DNA from: Olavius sp. associated proteobacterium Delta 1
Lineage (GTDB): Bacteria > Desulfobacterota > Desulfobacteria > Desulfobacterales > JAFDCJ01
DNA length: 64,000 nt
Assembly (NCBI GenBank): GCA_902749685.1
Contig: CACVKW010001104.1
Location: 1-64,000 of the forward strand
Reading direction: 5' to 3'
Of this stretch, positions 27,292 to 36,452 are shown piece by piece (within the stretch, counting starts at the first letter, position 1; every line of letters starts with the position of its first letter). The notes under the pieces were generated by a model. The model saw only the letters and a program-made list of their open reading frames with translations, was not told where the DNA came from and made no database searches. The translations under genes were made by a program, and so were the position numbers.

Positions 27292-28272
27292 CTAGGAGCT
27301 TTTCCTAAAAACGGCGTAAAATGATGCCGCCAGGATGATAATGGAACCTTTGACTATGTATTGAACCTGCACCGGCAGATGGAGCAGCAGCACCAGATTG
27401 TAAAGCATGATAATAATGAGAACCCCCACAATCGTTCCCATGACCCCGCCTTTGCCGCCGGCAAAGGACGTGCCCCCCATAACCACCGCGGCGATTGAAT
27501 CGAGCTCATAGCCCCTGCCGACCCAGTTATCGGAAATGCCGACATAACCGGCAAGGTAAAGGCCGGCAATCGCGGCGCAGAAACCTGAAATCATATAACC
27601 CACCGTGATCACTAAATGGATGCGATACCCCGAAAGATAGGCCGTCTCGATATTTCCACCGATGGCATAAATCTGGCGTCCCAGCGTTGTTTTGTTTAAA
27701 ACGATGACAGCCAGCAGCATCAGAATCGCCAGTGAAAGAATCGAGGTCGGAATCGGACCGACATCGCCGGTTCCCAAAAATCGTAAGATCGGTGGAAACC
27801 CCCCTTTGGGTGCCCCCTTGGTATAGAGAAAGCGCAACCCCTGCACGATAATCATGACACCGAGGGTGGCCATGAAGGGCTGAACTTTGCGCTTGGTAAT
27901 CAGAAGCCCATTGACCAACCCGACGAGAATACCGAAAACTAGACAGATAGCGGCAACGGGCAAAAAAAAGGCATCCTGCCCCCCGGTGTTGTGCGCCATT
28001 ATCACGGCAACCGTCGCCATAACCGAGGCTACGGAAAGATCCAGACCGCCGCCGCCGATCAGGATGACAAACGTCTGGCCGATGGCGACCATTCCCAGGG
28101 CGGCCGCTTGATTGAGGATGTCTTTTAAATTTTGAGGATTTAAAAATTGGGGGGAAACCACCGAGGCGGTAATGAAAAGTAGTCCCAGAAAAATGTAAAT
28201 TCCGTATCTTTCAAATATGCTCCTGAACGAAATCGACAATTTAGGTGGGGATGCCTTGGCCGAAAGTTCCAT
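27292..28272 (-). CDS. second CUT2 ABC sugar permease
   Basis: The 326-residue RbsC-family permease begins at the ATG at 28272; only a weak AGAAAG precedes it. It shows GMVAIGQTFVILIGGGGLDLSV near 70-90, YAIGGNIETAYLSGYR, and GGTSFAGGKGGVMGTIVG. It is clearly related to but distinct from the permease at 23592-24527, so the importer may use a permease heterodimer. The gap before the binding-protein gene is about 110 bases. Confidence 0.9.
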   Translation of the reverse strand: MELSAKASPPKLSISFRSIFERYGIYIFLGLLFITASVVSPQFLNPQNLKDILNQAAALGMVAIGQTFVILIGGGGLDLSVASVMATVAVIMAHNTGGQDAFFLPVAAICLVFGILVGLVNGLLITKRKVQPFMATLGVMIIVQGLRFLYTKGAPKGGFPPILRFLGTGDVGPIPTSILSLAILMLLAVIVLNKTTLGRQIYAIGGNIETAYLSGYRIHLVITVGYMISGFCAAIAGLYLAGYVGISDNWVGRGYELDSIAAVVMGGTSFAGGKGGVMGTIVGVLIIIMLYNLVLLLHLPVQVQYIVKGSIIILAASFYAVFRKSS

Positions 28273-28406
28273 AGGGTTTATCTTTCTTGAAATATAAAAA
28301 GATGCGGGGTGCAGATTGCCCGTCAAGAAGGCTCACAGCGTCAGCACCTTTGATCTCGTTATTGTACGGAGTGCCAACCGATAGGGTTTCGGTTTGCCCG
28401 GGCCGC

Positions 28407-29618
28407 CTATTTTGCCCGGGACTCTTTTTTAAGGCTGCGATAAAGGTCGCGATAGTATTTATCATGAACGGCACATCCGACGGCTTTCTGGGCAAACATA
28501 AGCTCCAGACAGCGGTCACAGATGGTGCAGTAATTGACCGCCTTCGACTCGCCGGCCAGAATCTTTTTGGTAAATAGCGGGTCGGCCAGAGACTGCCGGC
28601 CGACGCCGACCATATCGACATTGCCGTCTCTGACATTTTTTTCAGCCCAGTACACAAAGCTTTTTTTCGCTGGATTGGATTCCGGCAACTTGTTTTTGCC
28701 GTCCCTCAAATAGGTGTAGCCCGACCCAATTACCGGGATCGTCACGGCTTTTTTGACAGCCTGGGCCCATCCAAACAGCCGGTAGACACCCTCCGGATAT
28801 TTTTTGGACGGTTGCGTGATTTCAGATCCGGCAATTCCGGCTGAGACATTGATGTAGTGCATCCCCATGTCTTCCATCATTTTGGCAAAGGCCAAAGGTT
28901 CGGTGAAATCTTCGACAACCTCATCCGGACCGGCCGTGCCAAAGCCACCGGTTACGCCGTCGTAAAAATTGAACCTGACACCCCGTAAGAAGGAATCGTC
29001 GTTCAACGCGGTTTTCATTTTCTGGACGGTTTCCCTGAAAAATCGGGTACGATTTTCAAAAGATCCGCCATAGCGGTCGTTTCGGATATTGGCCGGCTGG
29101 ATCATTTCCGTGCAGACATAACCATGGCAATGCTTGAAGTCGATGCCATCCGCCCCGACCTGCCTGGCGATGACCGCCGCCTTGACAAAGTTGGAGCCGA
29201 TCTCCTCGATTTCTTCCTCGGTCAGCACATGAATATCCGGGTCCCCGGTCGGAAAAACCGAGATGACTTTCGAAAAGGCTGCTTCGCTGAGTTTGCCCGA
29301 CTGATTGAGCTGGAATAAAATCAGAGAATCCTGGTTGACCTCCCGCATTTCTTTAATCAAACGTGCCAGCCCCTCTGCGTTTTGTTCCGTAATCGCCATC
29401 TGGCTTTTTCGGGCCCGGCTCTCGGTCGTCAAGGTAAGGGACTCAGAGAAGATGATGCCCGCGCCACCTTCGGCAAAACGTCGATAGCGATTAATGGAAA
29501 GATCGGACGGATCCCCACTCGAATTGGCGTCGTTACATTCCATGGGCTGAAACACGATCCGATTGGGTGCCGTTTTTTTTCCAATCGGGATGGGGGACGA
29601 AATCGTCTGAGTTTCCAT
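28407..29618 (-). CDS. NADH:flavin oxidoreductase (Old Yellow Enzyme family) with Cys cluster
   Basis: The 403-residue flavoenzyme starts at 29618 behind GAGGAGG. It contains the OYE TIM-barrel landmarks: NRIVFQPMECND near the start, GADGIDFKHCHGYVCTEM with active-site His residues, NDRYGGSFENRTRF, and DMVGVGRQSLADP. Near the C-terminus is CTICDRC followed 11 residues later by another Cys, close to the [4Fe-4S] motif of 2,4-dienoyl-CoA reductases but one residue shorter. The C-terminal FAD/NADPH domain of those reductases is absent. As the first gene of the transporter operon it may reduce a conjugated C=C-C=O intermediate of the sugar pathway; this is inference. Confidence 0.9.
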   Translation of the reverse strand: METQTISSPIPIGKKTAPNRIVFQPMECNDANSSGDPSDLSINRYRRFAEGGAGIIFSESLTLTTESRARKSQMAITEQNAEGLARLIKEMREVNQDSLILFQLNQSGKLSEAAFSKVISVFPTGDPDIHVLTEEEIEEIGSNFVKAAVIARQVGADGIDFKHCHGYVCTEMIQPANIRNDRYGGSFENRTRFFRETVQKMKTALNDDSFLRGVRFNFYDGVTGGFGTAGPDEVVEDFTEPLAFAKMMEDMGMHYINVSAGIAGSEITQPSKKYPEGVYRLFGWAQAVKKAVTIPVIGSGYTYLRDGKNKLPESNPAKKSFVYWAEKNVRDGNVDMVGVGRQSLADPLFTKKILAGESKAVNYCTICDRCLELMFAQKAVGCAVHDKYYRDLYRSLKKESRAK

Positions 29619-30086
29619 TTCACAATCCTCCTCGATCTGCATTTAAATTATCAAAAAAATTGGATTGTTAAGTCGCCAACGCCCTAACCCGGACAAGCCG
29701 GAATTGAATATTGAAGATTGCAAATTGAATATTTAAGGGCCTAAAAATTCTGACCGCAGCCGATACACTCGCAAGCGCACAAGCTGGCTGCCGTGGCACG
29801 TTTATTGTTCTTAGCGTCTGGTAGATTTTAAAGCAACCCAATTAATTTCTGATTGACTTATACGGACAACCTAATATAAGTACAACTGAAAACCCACATA
29901 ATTATAAAAATGAATCATTGTCAATAAAAATTTTTGATTCAGAATCGAAGTCTATCTAATTATTCAATCCTGAAAAATAAGTGAGCAAAGGCTCATAAAC
30001 ACTGAATTGCTCTTTGAAAAATTTACAGCTCTGAATGTTCTATGTATCAGGGCGGATTAATTACCCGTTTTAAAAAGGAGGATAGA
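29619..30086. promoter_or_regulatory. divergent promoter region of the sugar island
   Basis: This AT-rich spacer divides the minus-strand OYE-transporter operon from the plus-strand dehydrogenase-isomerase-GntR genes. A perfect inverted repeat ACTTATA and TATAAGT with a 12-base spacer lies at 29856-29881, overlapping TTGACT at 29854-29859; it is a candidate operator, perhaps for the GntR protein at 32770. A word-like tract (TTGAATATTGAAGATTG) lies at about 29693-29735. The AAAAAGGAGG ribosome site of the dehydrogenase lies at 30071-30081. Confidence 0.45.
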
Positions 30087-31274
30087 ATGGACTCAAAAAA
30101 AACGATCGGCGTCGGAATGCTGGGGTACGCGTTTATGGGCAAGGCCCACACAAACGCCTTTAAAAAAATGCCGTACTTCTATTATCCGCCCCCGGCTGAA
30201 CCGGTGTTGGAGGGAATCTGCGGCCGAAACGAACCGGCCGTTCAGGAAGCCGCCCAACGTTTTGGCTACCGGTACGGAACCAACGATTGGAAAAAGCTGA
30301 TTGACGATCCGGCCATCGAACTTTTTGACAACAACGGGCCCAACAATGTTCACCAGGATCCCTGCATCGCCGCCCTTCAGGCCGGCAAGCACACCATCGT
30401 CGAAAAGCCCCTGGCGCTGGACGTGGCCGAAGCAAGAACCATGGTCGAGGCTGCCAAAGAGGTCGAAAAACATGGCATTAAAAACATGGTCTCGTTCAGC
30501 AATCGGTTTTGCCCGGCGGTACTGTTAGCCCGACGCCTCATCCAGCAAGGCAAAATCGGCCAAATATACCATTTCCGGGCCGCTTTTCTGCAGGACTGGC
30601 TGTTGGATCCCAATTTTCCGCTGGCCTGGCGTCTGAAAAAAGAGGTGGCGGGCTCCGGCGTGCTGGGTGATCTCAATGCTCACAGTATCGATATGGCGCG
30701 CTTTTTAACCGGCCTGGAAATCTCCGAAACCTGCGGGATCACCGAAACCTTCATCAAAGAAAGACCGATACCCCTCGAAGCCTCGGGCCTGTCCGGCAAG
30801 GCCGGTGAGGAAAAAGGAGCCGTTACGGTCGATGACGCCTCACTGGGCATGTTTCGTTTCGACAACGGCGCCCTGGGCAGTATTGAGGCCAGCCGCTTTG
30901 CTACCGGACGGAAATCACTGTGGCAGATCGAAGTTTACGGCAGCCGCGGGGCGATCCAGTTTGATCTGACCCAAAACAATCTGCTGCAGTATTTTTCCGT
31001 CGATGACCCCTTGGAAGTTCAAGGATTTCGGACCATTTTAGTGACCGAAGCCGAAGTCCACGATTTTGTTAAACACTGGTGGCCGCCCGGGCACATGCTG
31101 GGATGGGAGCATCATCACTGCCACACCATCTTCCATTTTTTCAACTGCGTGGCCAACAATCTGGCGGTCGCGCCCTGGGGTGCTACTTTCGAAGACGGCT
31201 TGAAGGTCCAACTGGTGCTCGACGCCCTCCAGCGCTCCGAAAAAGAACGCAGCTGGGTCAAAGTGGAGCAGTAA
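30087..31274 (+). CDS. Gfo/Idh/MocA dehydrogenase, levoglucosan-dehydrogenase-like (1)
   Basis: The 395-residue NAD(P)-dependent oxidoreductase starts at 30087 behind AAAAAGGAGG. It has the opening GVGMLGYAFMGKAHTNAFKK, the catalytic EKP (106-108), the DLNAHSIDMARFL segment with Asp/His of the active site, and WWPPGHMLGWEHHHCH near 345. The GYxFMGKAHxNA opening with WWPPGH recalls levoglucosan dehydrogenases and related 3-keto-forming enzymes, from family memory. A second close relative lies at 35171-36328. It is followed by a TIM-barrel protein and a GntR regulator on the same strand. Confidence 0.88.
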   Translation: MDSKKTIGVGMLGYAFMGKAHTNAFKKMPYFYYPPPAEPVLEGICGRNEPAVQEAAQRFGYRYGTNDWKKLIDDPAIELFDNNGPNNVHQDPCIAALQAGKHTIVEKPLALDVAEARTMVEAAKEVEKHGIKNMVSFSNRFCPAVLLARRLIQQGKIGQIYHFRAAFLQDWLLDPNFPLAWRLKKEVAGSGVLGDLNAHSIDMARFLTGLEISETCGITETFIKERPIPLEASGLSGKAGEEKGAVTVDDASLGMFRFDNGALGSIEASRFATGRKSLWQIEVYGSRGAIQFDLTQNNLLQYFSVDDPLEVQGFRTILVTEAEVHDFVKHWWPPGHMLGWEHHHCHTIFHFFNCVANNLAVAPWGATFEDGLKVQLVLDALQRSEKERSWVKVEQ

Positions 31275-31590
31275 AGAATCCTGGTCCAGAGGGCTAGGCT
31301 TTGATTTCACCCCAGAGGGGTGGTGTTTGCCCTTAGATAACCAATGGAAAAATGGAATGGTGGAATATTGGGTATGAAAAGCGGATGATGTTCTGATTAT
31401 AATTTCTGATCAGTGCCATCTATATAAAAATAGATCTCATTCCACCAAACGCGGGACTTCAGTATTCCAACATTCCATTGTTCCACTACCCCATGGCATT
31501 CGATTACGGTAATCCCGCTGGTGGCGGGACTGACCTGGCCCAGAGGACCAGGTTTTCAATGATAGAATAAATGGGAAGGAGGTATGTGAA
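31275..31590. repeat. spacer with hairpins and word-like repeats
   Basis: No gene is supported. Features: a short stem CACCCC-AGA-GGGGTG (31308-31322); tracts 31341-31371 (ATGGAATGGTGGAATATTGG) and 31461-31487 (CCAACATTCCATTGTTCCAC) which are inverted copies of the same words; a TCCCGC/GCGGGA stem near 31508-31525; and CCTGGCCCAGAGGACCAGG (about 31533-31551). The last word and TAAAGAATCCTGG at 31272 recur in the element at 54054-54201. The ribosome site AAGGAGG lies just before 31591. Confidence 0.5.
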
Positions 31591-32562
31591 ATGAAAATAG
31601 GAATGTTTACCGCCAATTTTATGGATCGTGATCTGGAATCCGTCTTCAAAATGATGGCTGAAATGGGATATGAAACCGCCGAGCTTCCGGCATTTTCCAA
31701 CAACGGGCACCTGGACATCGATGAAGTGCTTTCCGGCACCGGGGCGAAAAAAATCAAGGATCTGGCCCAAAATTATGGCCTCACCATTTCAGCCCTGAGC
31801 AACCACACCGAGGGGCAGCTGGTACTGGGCCCACATACCAAAGACACCGATGCTTTTTGCAAAGGGTCACCGGCCGAAAAAATCAAATTCGGGATGGACC
31901 GGATGAAAAAAACCGCCCAGGCAGCCGCCGCGCTGGATGTTCCGGTCGTGTGCGGGTTTATCGGCTGCGAGAATTTTGCCCGCTGGTTCCCCTGGCCCTA
32001 CCCCGCAGGATGGGACGAGATGGGCCAGGATTTTGCGGAGCGCTGGGGGGAAATTTTAGACACATTTGAAAAAGAGGGTGTCAAATTCGCCCATGAACCC
32101 CACCCCAACGAATACGTTTACAACGTCGAAACCGCCCTTAAAAGTGTGGAACTGATGGGTGGCCGCAAGGAGTGGGGCTTCAACTTCGATCCGGCCAACC
32201 TCGTTATCATGGGAATCGATCCGGTTATCTTTGTCCAGGAACTCGGTGACAGGATCTATCATGCCCATGCCAAGGACGGCGAGGCTGTCGAGCACAACGT
32301 GCGCCGCTCCGGGCTCCAGGCCCAGGGCAAATGGGGCCGCATCGACCGCGGGTTCCGCTTCCGCAGCCCGGGTTGGGGTTCGGTACCCTGGAAAAGAGTG
32401 CTGACCGAAATGCGACTGGTCAATTACGATTATGTCCTGAGCTATGAACATGAGGATGTGGTCATGAGCCGCGAAGACGGCATGGAAAAAACCATCGAAT
32501 ATTTAAGGCCGTTGATTATCAAAGGCCGCTACGAAGGACGCGGTGATAAACTCTTTGAATAA
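31591..32562 (+). CDS. sugar phosphate isomerase/epimerase-like TIM-barrel protein (1)
   Basis: The 323-residue protein belongs to the xylose-isomerase-like/AP-endonuclease-2 TIM-barrel family. Metal-ligand candidates are Glu in KFAHEPHPNEY (about 168), Asp/Asn in FNFDPANLVIMG, His in IYHAHAKDGE and Glu in YVLSYEHEDVV, in the usual order. Such proteins isomerise sugars or, in newer pathways, eliminate and hydrate 3-keto-glycosides. AAGGAGG precedes the ATG. The neighbour is a Gfo/Idh/MocA dehydrogenase, the typical pairing. Exact reaction unknown. Confidence 0.88.
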   Translation: MKIGMFTANFMDRDLESVFKMMAEMGYETAELPAFSNNGHLDIDEVLSGTGAKKIKDLAQNYGLTISALSNHTEGQLVLGPHTKDTDAFCKGSPAEKIKFGMDRMKKTAQAAAALDVPVVCGFIGCENFARWFPWPYPAGWDEMGQDFAERWGEILDTFEKEGVKFAHEPHPNEYVYNVETALKSVELMGGRKEWGFNFDPANLVIMGIDPVIFVQELGDRIYHAHAKDGEAVEHNVRRSGLQAQGKWGRIDRGFRFRSPGWGSVPWKRVLTEMRLVNYDYVLSYEHEDVVMSREDGMEKTIEYLRPLIIKGRYEGRGDKLFE

Positions 32563-32769
32563 AGCCGAGGTCTCTGCTGTTAACATTTTTTTAGATTAAT
32601 AAAACGACGAGGAAGGGATCTTGCCTCTGAGCCTAAAATAAGCTCAAAAATTGAGCAAATGCGTTGCCAACAAATGCTCACTTGCGGAACCGGGCACAAT
32701 TTTCGGGTATCGCCCGCCGGTCGCGAAACGACGATCTGGAGCTGGATTCCTGAAAAGGACGGGGAAAAC

Positions 32770-33501
32770 ATGGCAGGGAGATACGACCGGCTTATCCACG
32801 ATAGTTTTAAACCGCTTTATTTCCAGCTAAAGGAAATCTTTCATGACAAGATTGAAAGCGAGGAGCTAACGGAAGGGGATATGATCCCCTCGGAGAATGA
32901 ACTCCAAAAAATCTACGGTGTCAGCCGTGCCACCGTCAGAAAGGCGATCGAACTCCTTGTTTACGACGGTTTAATGGACAAAAAAAAGGGCAAGGGGACT
33001 TTTGTCAAGCGCCGCAAGATCGAAGAACAGCTGCCTCTCTTGAGAAGCTTCACGGAAGAAATGGCCGGCCGAGATGCATACAAAAAAGTCATTTCGGTGG
33101 CGTACACAAAGGCACCATCGGGAATCAGCACCCGGATGAAACTGCCCCCGGCTGAAAGCGTCTTATCACTAAAACGCCTGATGGTGGTTGGCGCCATACC
33201 GCTGGGCCTACTGCATTCCTACATTCCCGCGAAATTTGAACTCAGCCTTGACGAGGATTACACCAAATCCCTGTACCGGATTTTGGAAAAAAAGGGCATT
33301 CGCTTGAAAGAAGCGGAACAAACCATTGAGGTCAGGATGTCGACTCGCGAGGAAATCCGCCTATTGGGACTGGAGGCTCCCTGCCCGATTCTGGTAATCC
33401 GGCGCCTTGCGTATTCGGTCAATCGTGAGGCGGTTGAATACGTGAAAGGGATCTATCGCGGCGACCGCTATCGCTATAGTTGTAAATTGACCCGTTACTA
33501 A
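32770..33501 (+). CDS. GntR-family regulator with UTRA domain (HutC type)
   Basis: The 243-residue regulator starts at 32770 (GGGGAA upstream); the longer frame has no family sequence. An N-terminal winged helix (PLYFQLKEIF, IPSENELQKIYGVSRATVRKAIELL, KGKGTFV, about residues 15-78) is followed by a UTRA effector domain (about 95-240). HutC-type GntR proteins usually repress transport and catabolic genes until a sugar or related ligand binds. Its operator may be the dyad at 29856-29881. It ends convergently with the fucose-isomerase-like gene. Confidence 0.92.
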   Translation: MAGRYDRLIHDSFKPLYFQLKEIFHDKIESEELTEGDMIPSENELQKIYGVSRATVRKAIELLVYDGLMDKKKGKGTFVKRRKIEEQLPLLRSFTEEMAGRDAYKKVISVAYTKAPSGISTRMKLPPAESVLSLKRLMVVGAIPLGLLHSYIPAKFELSLDEDYTKSLYRILEKKGIRLKEAEQTIEVRMSTREEIRLLGLEAPCPILVIRRLAYSVNREAVEYVKGIYRGDRYRYSCKLTRY

Positions 33502-33651
33502 GGGCTCACTCAAAAATAATTCCACATTTTAAACGCCGATGGATCCCGCAACCCTGACATCCCTATTGTGCGGCGCTGCGTGTGGTGGTTCCCTGTGACG
33601 TTTTAGCGTACGTGTTGGAAAATTTCGGTCTGGCGGCTGACCGGGTGTCAG

Positions 33652-34968
33652 CTAAAACTCTTCCAATTCAAGATCAAACACCCTGGCCAAGTTGGTGATC
33701 TGGGGGCCCCAATAACCGGTGACCAGCAGAATGTGATGGGAATAAAACGAATTCATCAACCGGTGACCATCACCAATTTTCACGACGGCGCCATTGCGGC
33801 AGTCCGAGCCGGGGAACTGGGCATAGTCCACCAACTCGCCTTTGATCGTCATGAGCTTGCTGAAGGTGTGATCCAATTTGGCAAGGGTAATATCCCCCGC
33901 CGGCAGGCGGGCATCAATGGCCGTGGCATTCTCATCGACAATGGCCAGTACCTTAGGGCGTAGCCGCCATTCGGTGGACCAGCATTTCGGCAATACCCCC
34001 AGGTAGCCGCAATGAACAATCAGCAAATGATTTTCGGGATCCGGCACCTCCGGAAAACTCTCGATTTTTTCATGTTTGAGGGCGGCCTGACCCACCAGCT
34101 GCGGGTAGACATTGCTCATCATAAGCGGGACATCCAGGGATTTGTGCAGCAGATACTTGGTGATCAGCGTCACGGTGTCGGCCTCGCAAGCCCACAAAAT
34201 GCCGGATTCTTCAAAAAGCATGTTCCAGGCTAGACAGGGAGTCGTATCGGAAAAATGGGATTCGTTTAAACAGTTGATCCCCACCCCCTTGATGGAAGCA
34301 TCGCCGGCCAGTTCCCGCTTAACGGCAATATAAATCTTAATGGCACTGTTCAGTGCTCTTTCGGACACCCCCGGGGTTTCGAGATCCCAGTTTTTCCAGA
34401 CCGCCTGCGCCTCCTGATCCGAAATTTGCTTCGCGGCTTCACCGAATTCCTTAAAACTCCTCTTTTCGATGGTGACGCCGAACTTCTGCTTCATATCCTG
34501 GGTGCATTGGTCTTCCCACCAGTAAAACCGTTTAAAAATGTCAGCCTGGAAGCCCTCGCCCGGGTTATCCTGAAACACTAAAAACTTGGTTTGCTGAAGG
34601 TCGCGCTTGACGGCCAGGCTCTTGCAGATGGCTTTGGTTAAGTCCAGGTTGTAGGGCGCAAAGGTTTTGAGCCCTTCTGCTTTCAGAAAAGAAACGATCT
34701 CCCAGTCCCACATGGCGACCGTGCCGAATTCGGAGGTCACCACCAGCAGCGGCAGGTCGATTTTCTTTATTTCCGCAATTAGCTTGAAGGCGTCTCCCAA
34801 GAGTTGGGGAAAAACGACAGCATCGGCTTCAGGTACTGTCGAACCCAGTGCGATCGGCTCCAAAAAATCAGCGACCTCCGCCAGCAGCCCTTGCAGATTC
34901 GCCAGCTGTCGATCGAAATCTTCATTTTTGCCGGACATAAAGTAAACGGGTATCAACCGCGCTTTCAT
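33652..34968 (-). CDS. L-fucose/L-arabinose isomerase-fold protein
   Basis: The 438-residue protein fits the L-fucose isomerase-like superfamily: an N-terminal Rossmann-type half (LIPVYFMSG, VFPQLLGDAF, VVTSEFGT) and a C-terminal half with INCLNESHF, ILWACEADTVTLITKYLLH and LLIVHCGYLG. The conserved Glu and Asp of ACEAD, and His of VHCG, are candidate metal ligands. It is shorter than L-fucose isomerase (about 590 residues), nearer to uncharacterised family members found in sugar clusters. AGGAGAT precedes the ATG. It is the last gene of the minus-strand catabolic operon that begins near the DeoR gene. Confidence 0.8.
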   Translation of the reverse strand: MKARLIPVYFMSGKNEDFDRQLANLQGLLAEVADFLEPIALGSTVPEADAVVFPQLLGDAFKLIAEIKKIDLPLLVVTSEFGTVAMWDWEIVSFLKAEGLKTFAPYNLDLTKAICKSLAVKRDLQQTKFLVFQDNPGEGFQADIFKRFYWWEDQCTQDMKQKFGVTIEKRSFKEFGEAAKQISDQEAQAVWKNWDLETPGVSERALNSAIKIYIAVKRELAGDASIKGVGINCLNESHFSDTTPCLAWNMLFEESGILWACEADTVTLITKYLLHKSLDVPLMMSNVYPQLVGQAALKHEKIESFPEVPDPENHLLIVHCGYLGVLPKCWSTEWRLRPKVLAIVDENATAIDARLPAGDITLAKLDHTFSKLMTIKGELVDYAQFPGSDCRNGAVVKIGDGHRLMNSFYSHHILLVTGYWGPQITNLARVFDLELEEF

Positions 34969-35025
34969 AGTTTTATCTCCTTTATGTTTTCATTGCCAGG
35001 TGGCAGGGTTGCGTCCGGGGCTGTT

Positions 35026-35095
35026 AAATCTCGCGCAGAGGACATAGAGAAATCAAGCCGACTCTGTGATCTCTGCGGGCTCCGCGAGAGATAAT
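35026..35095. repeat. word-like intergenic repeat, CTCTGCG family
   Basis: The gap between the isomerase-like and dehydrogenase genes contains AAATCTCGCGCAGAGG, CTCTGTGATCTCTGCGG and CTCCGCGAGAG. Similar wording recurs in the trpC-trpF spacer (GCAAAGATCGCAGAG; CTCTGCGCACTTTGCGG). Confidence 0.5.
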
Positions 35096-35170
35096 AAAAA
35101 TTGCTGAACTCTCTAATAGTACAATCCGAATGAGTGTTATCGGTTTATGATTGCATCGCCCGGAGGGGCA

Positions 35171-36328
35171 CTAGCCAAGCTCAATTCTGCGCCCCTCGGC
35201 CGCCGACTGCAGGCCGGCTTCCAGAATTTGCATGGCGCGCATGCCGTCGTAAAAATTCGGTTCGATCTTTTGATCCTGATCAATGGCGTTCAGAAAATCC
35301 ACCACGCCATGCACAAATTCATGCTCATAGCCGATAATGTGTCCGGGCGGCCACCAGTTGGCGATATAGGCGTGTTCCGCCTCTGTTGCAATTATCGTCC
35401 TGAATCCCTGGGCATTGGCAGGATCTTCATTGGAGAAGAATTTCAATTCGTTCATTCTTTCCAAATCGAAAATTAGGCTTCCTTTGTCACCGTAAATTTC
35501 AAAATAATTGTAATTTTTGCGTCCCGGCGCAAACCGCGTGGCTTCAAAAGACCCCAGGGCACCGTTTTCGAACTCGGCCATCATAAAAGCGGCATCTTCC
35601 ACCGAAACCGTGCCTTTGTCGGTCCCTTTGACGACGCCCTTGAAGGTGCCGGCGGCCTCTTCGTCGGGCAGGAGCCGTTCCTTGATAAACTGGGAGGTCA
35701 TACAACTGACACTTTTGACTTCACCGACCAGAAAGCGTGCCAAATCGACACTGTGCGAGTTCAGGTCCCAGTGGGGGCCGCCACCCGCATGTTCTTTTTG
35801 AAGGTGCCAGGTTAATGGAAAATTCGGATCCACGATCCAGGACTGCAGGTAGGCTCCCCGCCAGTGAAAGATGCGGCCGACCTTGCCGTCTTCGATCAGC
35901 TGCCTGGCCAGCATCACGGCCGGGCAGCGCCGGTAATTGTGATTCAGGTAATGCTTGACGCCGTTTTCTTCGGCAACTTCGTACATTTCCTTGGCCTGGG
36001 CATAGGACATCGCCATCGGTTTCTCACAGAACAGGTGTTTGCCGGCCCTGGCCGCGGCAATCGCGATGTCATGGTGCAGTGCAGTTGGAACTCCGATGTC
36101 GATGATGTCGACATCCTCGCGCGCAATGACTTTTTGCCAGTCGGTCTCGATTTCTTCCCAACCCCAGCGATCGGCAAATTCCTTCAAAGATGCCTCATGA
36201 CGGCCGCAGGCGACCTTCAGAACCGGTTCGACGTTCAGATCAAAAAAGTATGGCGCTTTGCGCCAGGCATTACTGTGGGCTTTACCCATAAACTTGTAGC
36301 CGATAATACCGACATTTAATTTTTTCAT
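35171..36328 (-). CDS. Gfo/Idh/MocA dehydrogenase, levoglucosan-dehydrogenase-like (2)
   Basis: The 385-residue oxidoreductase has GIIGYKFMGKAHSNAWRK at the start, EKP at 102-104, WDLNSHSVDLARFLVGE, and WWPPGHIIGYEHEFVH near 335. The opening and the WWPPGH motif match the enzyme at 30087 and, from family memory, levoglucosan dehydrogenases. AAGGGAGGG precedes the ATG. Two such enzymes in one island suggest either two stereospecific substrates or an oxidation and a matching reduction step. It sits between the TIM-barrel gene and the fucose-isomerase-like gene. Confidence 0.88.
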   Translation of the reverse strand: MKKLNVGIIGYKFMGKAHSNAWRKAPYFFDLNVEPVLKVACGRHEASLKEFADRWGWEEIETDWQKVIAREDVDIIDIGVPTALHHDIAIAAARAGKHLFCEKPMAMSYAQAKEMYEVAEENGVKHYLNHNYRRCPAVMLARQLIEDGKVGRIFHWRGAYLQSWIVDPNFPLTWHLQKEHAGGGPHWDLNSHSVDLARFLVGEVKSVSCMTSQFIKERLLPDEEAAGTFKGVVKGTDKGTVSVEDAAFMMAEFENGALGSFEATRFAPGRKNYNYFEIYGDKGSLIFDLERMNELKFFSNEDPANAQGFRTIIATEAEHAYIANWWPPGHIIGYEHEFVHGVVDFLNAIDQDQKIEPNFYDGMRAMQILEAGLQSAAEGRRIELG

Positions 36329-36452
36329 TCCCGCACCCTCCCTTGCGGATTGAACGCAACACGCTCAATCGGGCGTTAATGGTTATTGGTTATGAGCTAT
36401 TCGAATGCGGCGATTGCCTGCAAGCTTTCCAGCCTCCCAGCTTCAAGCCTAT

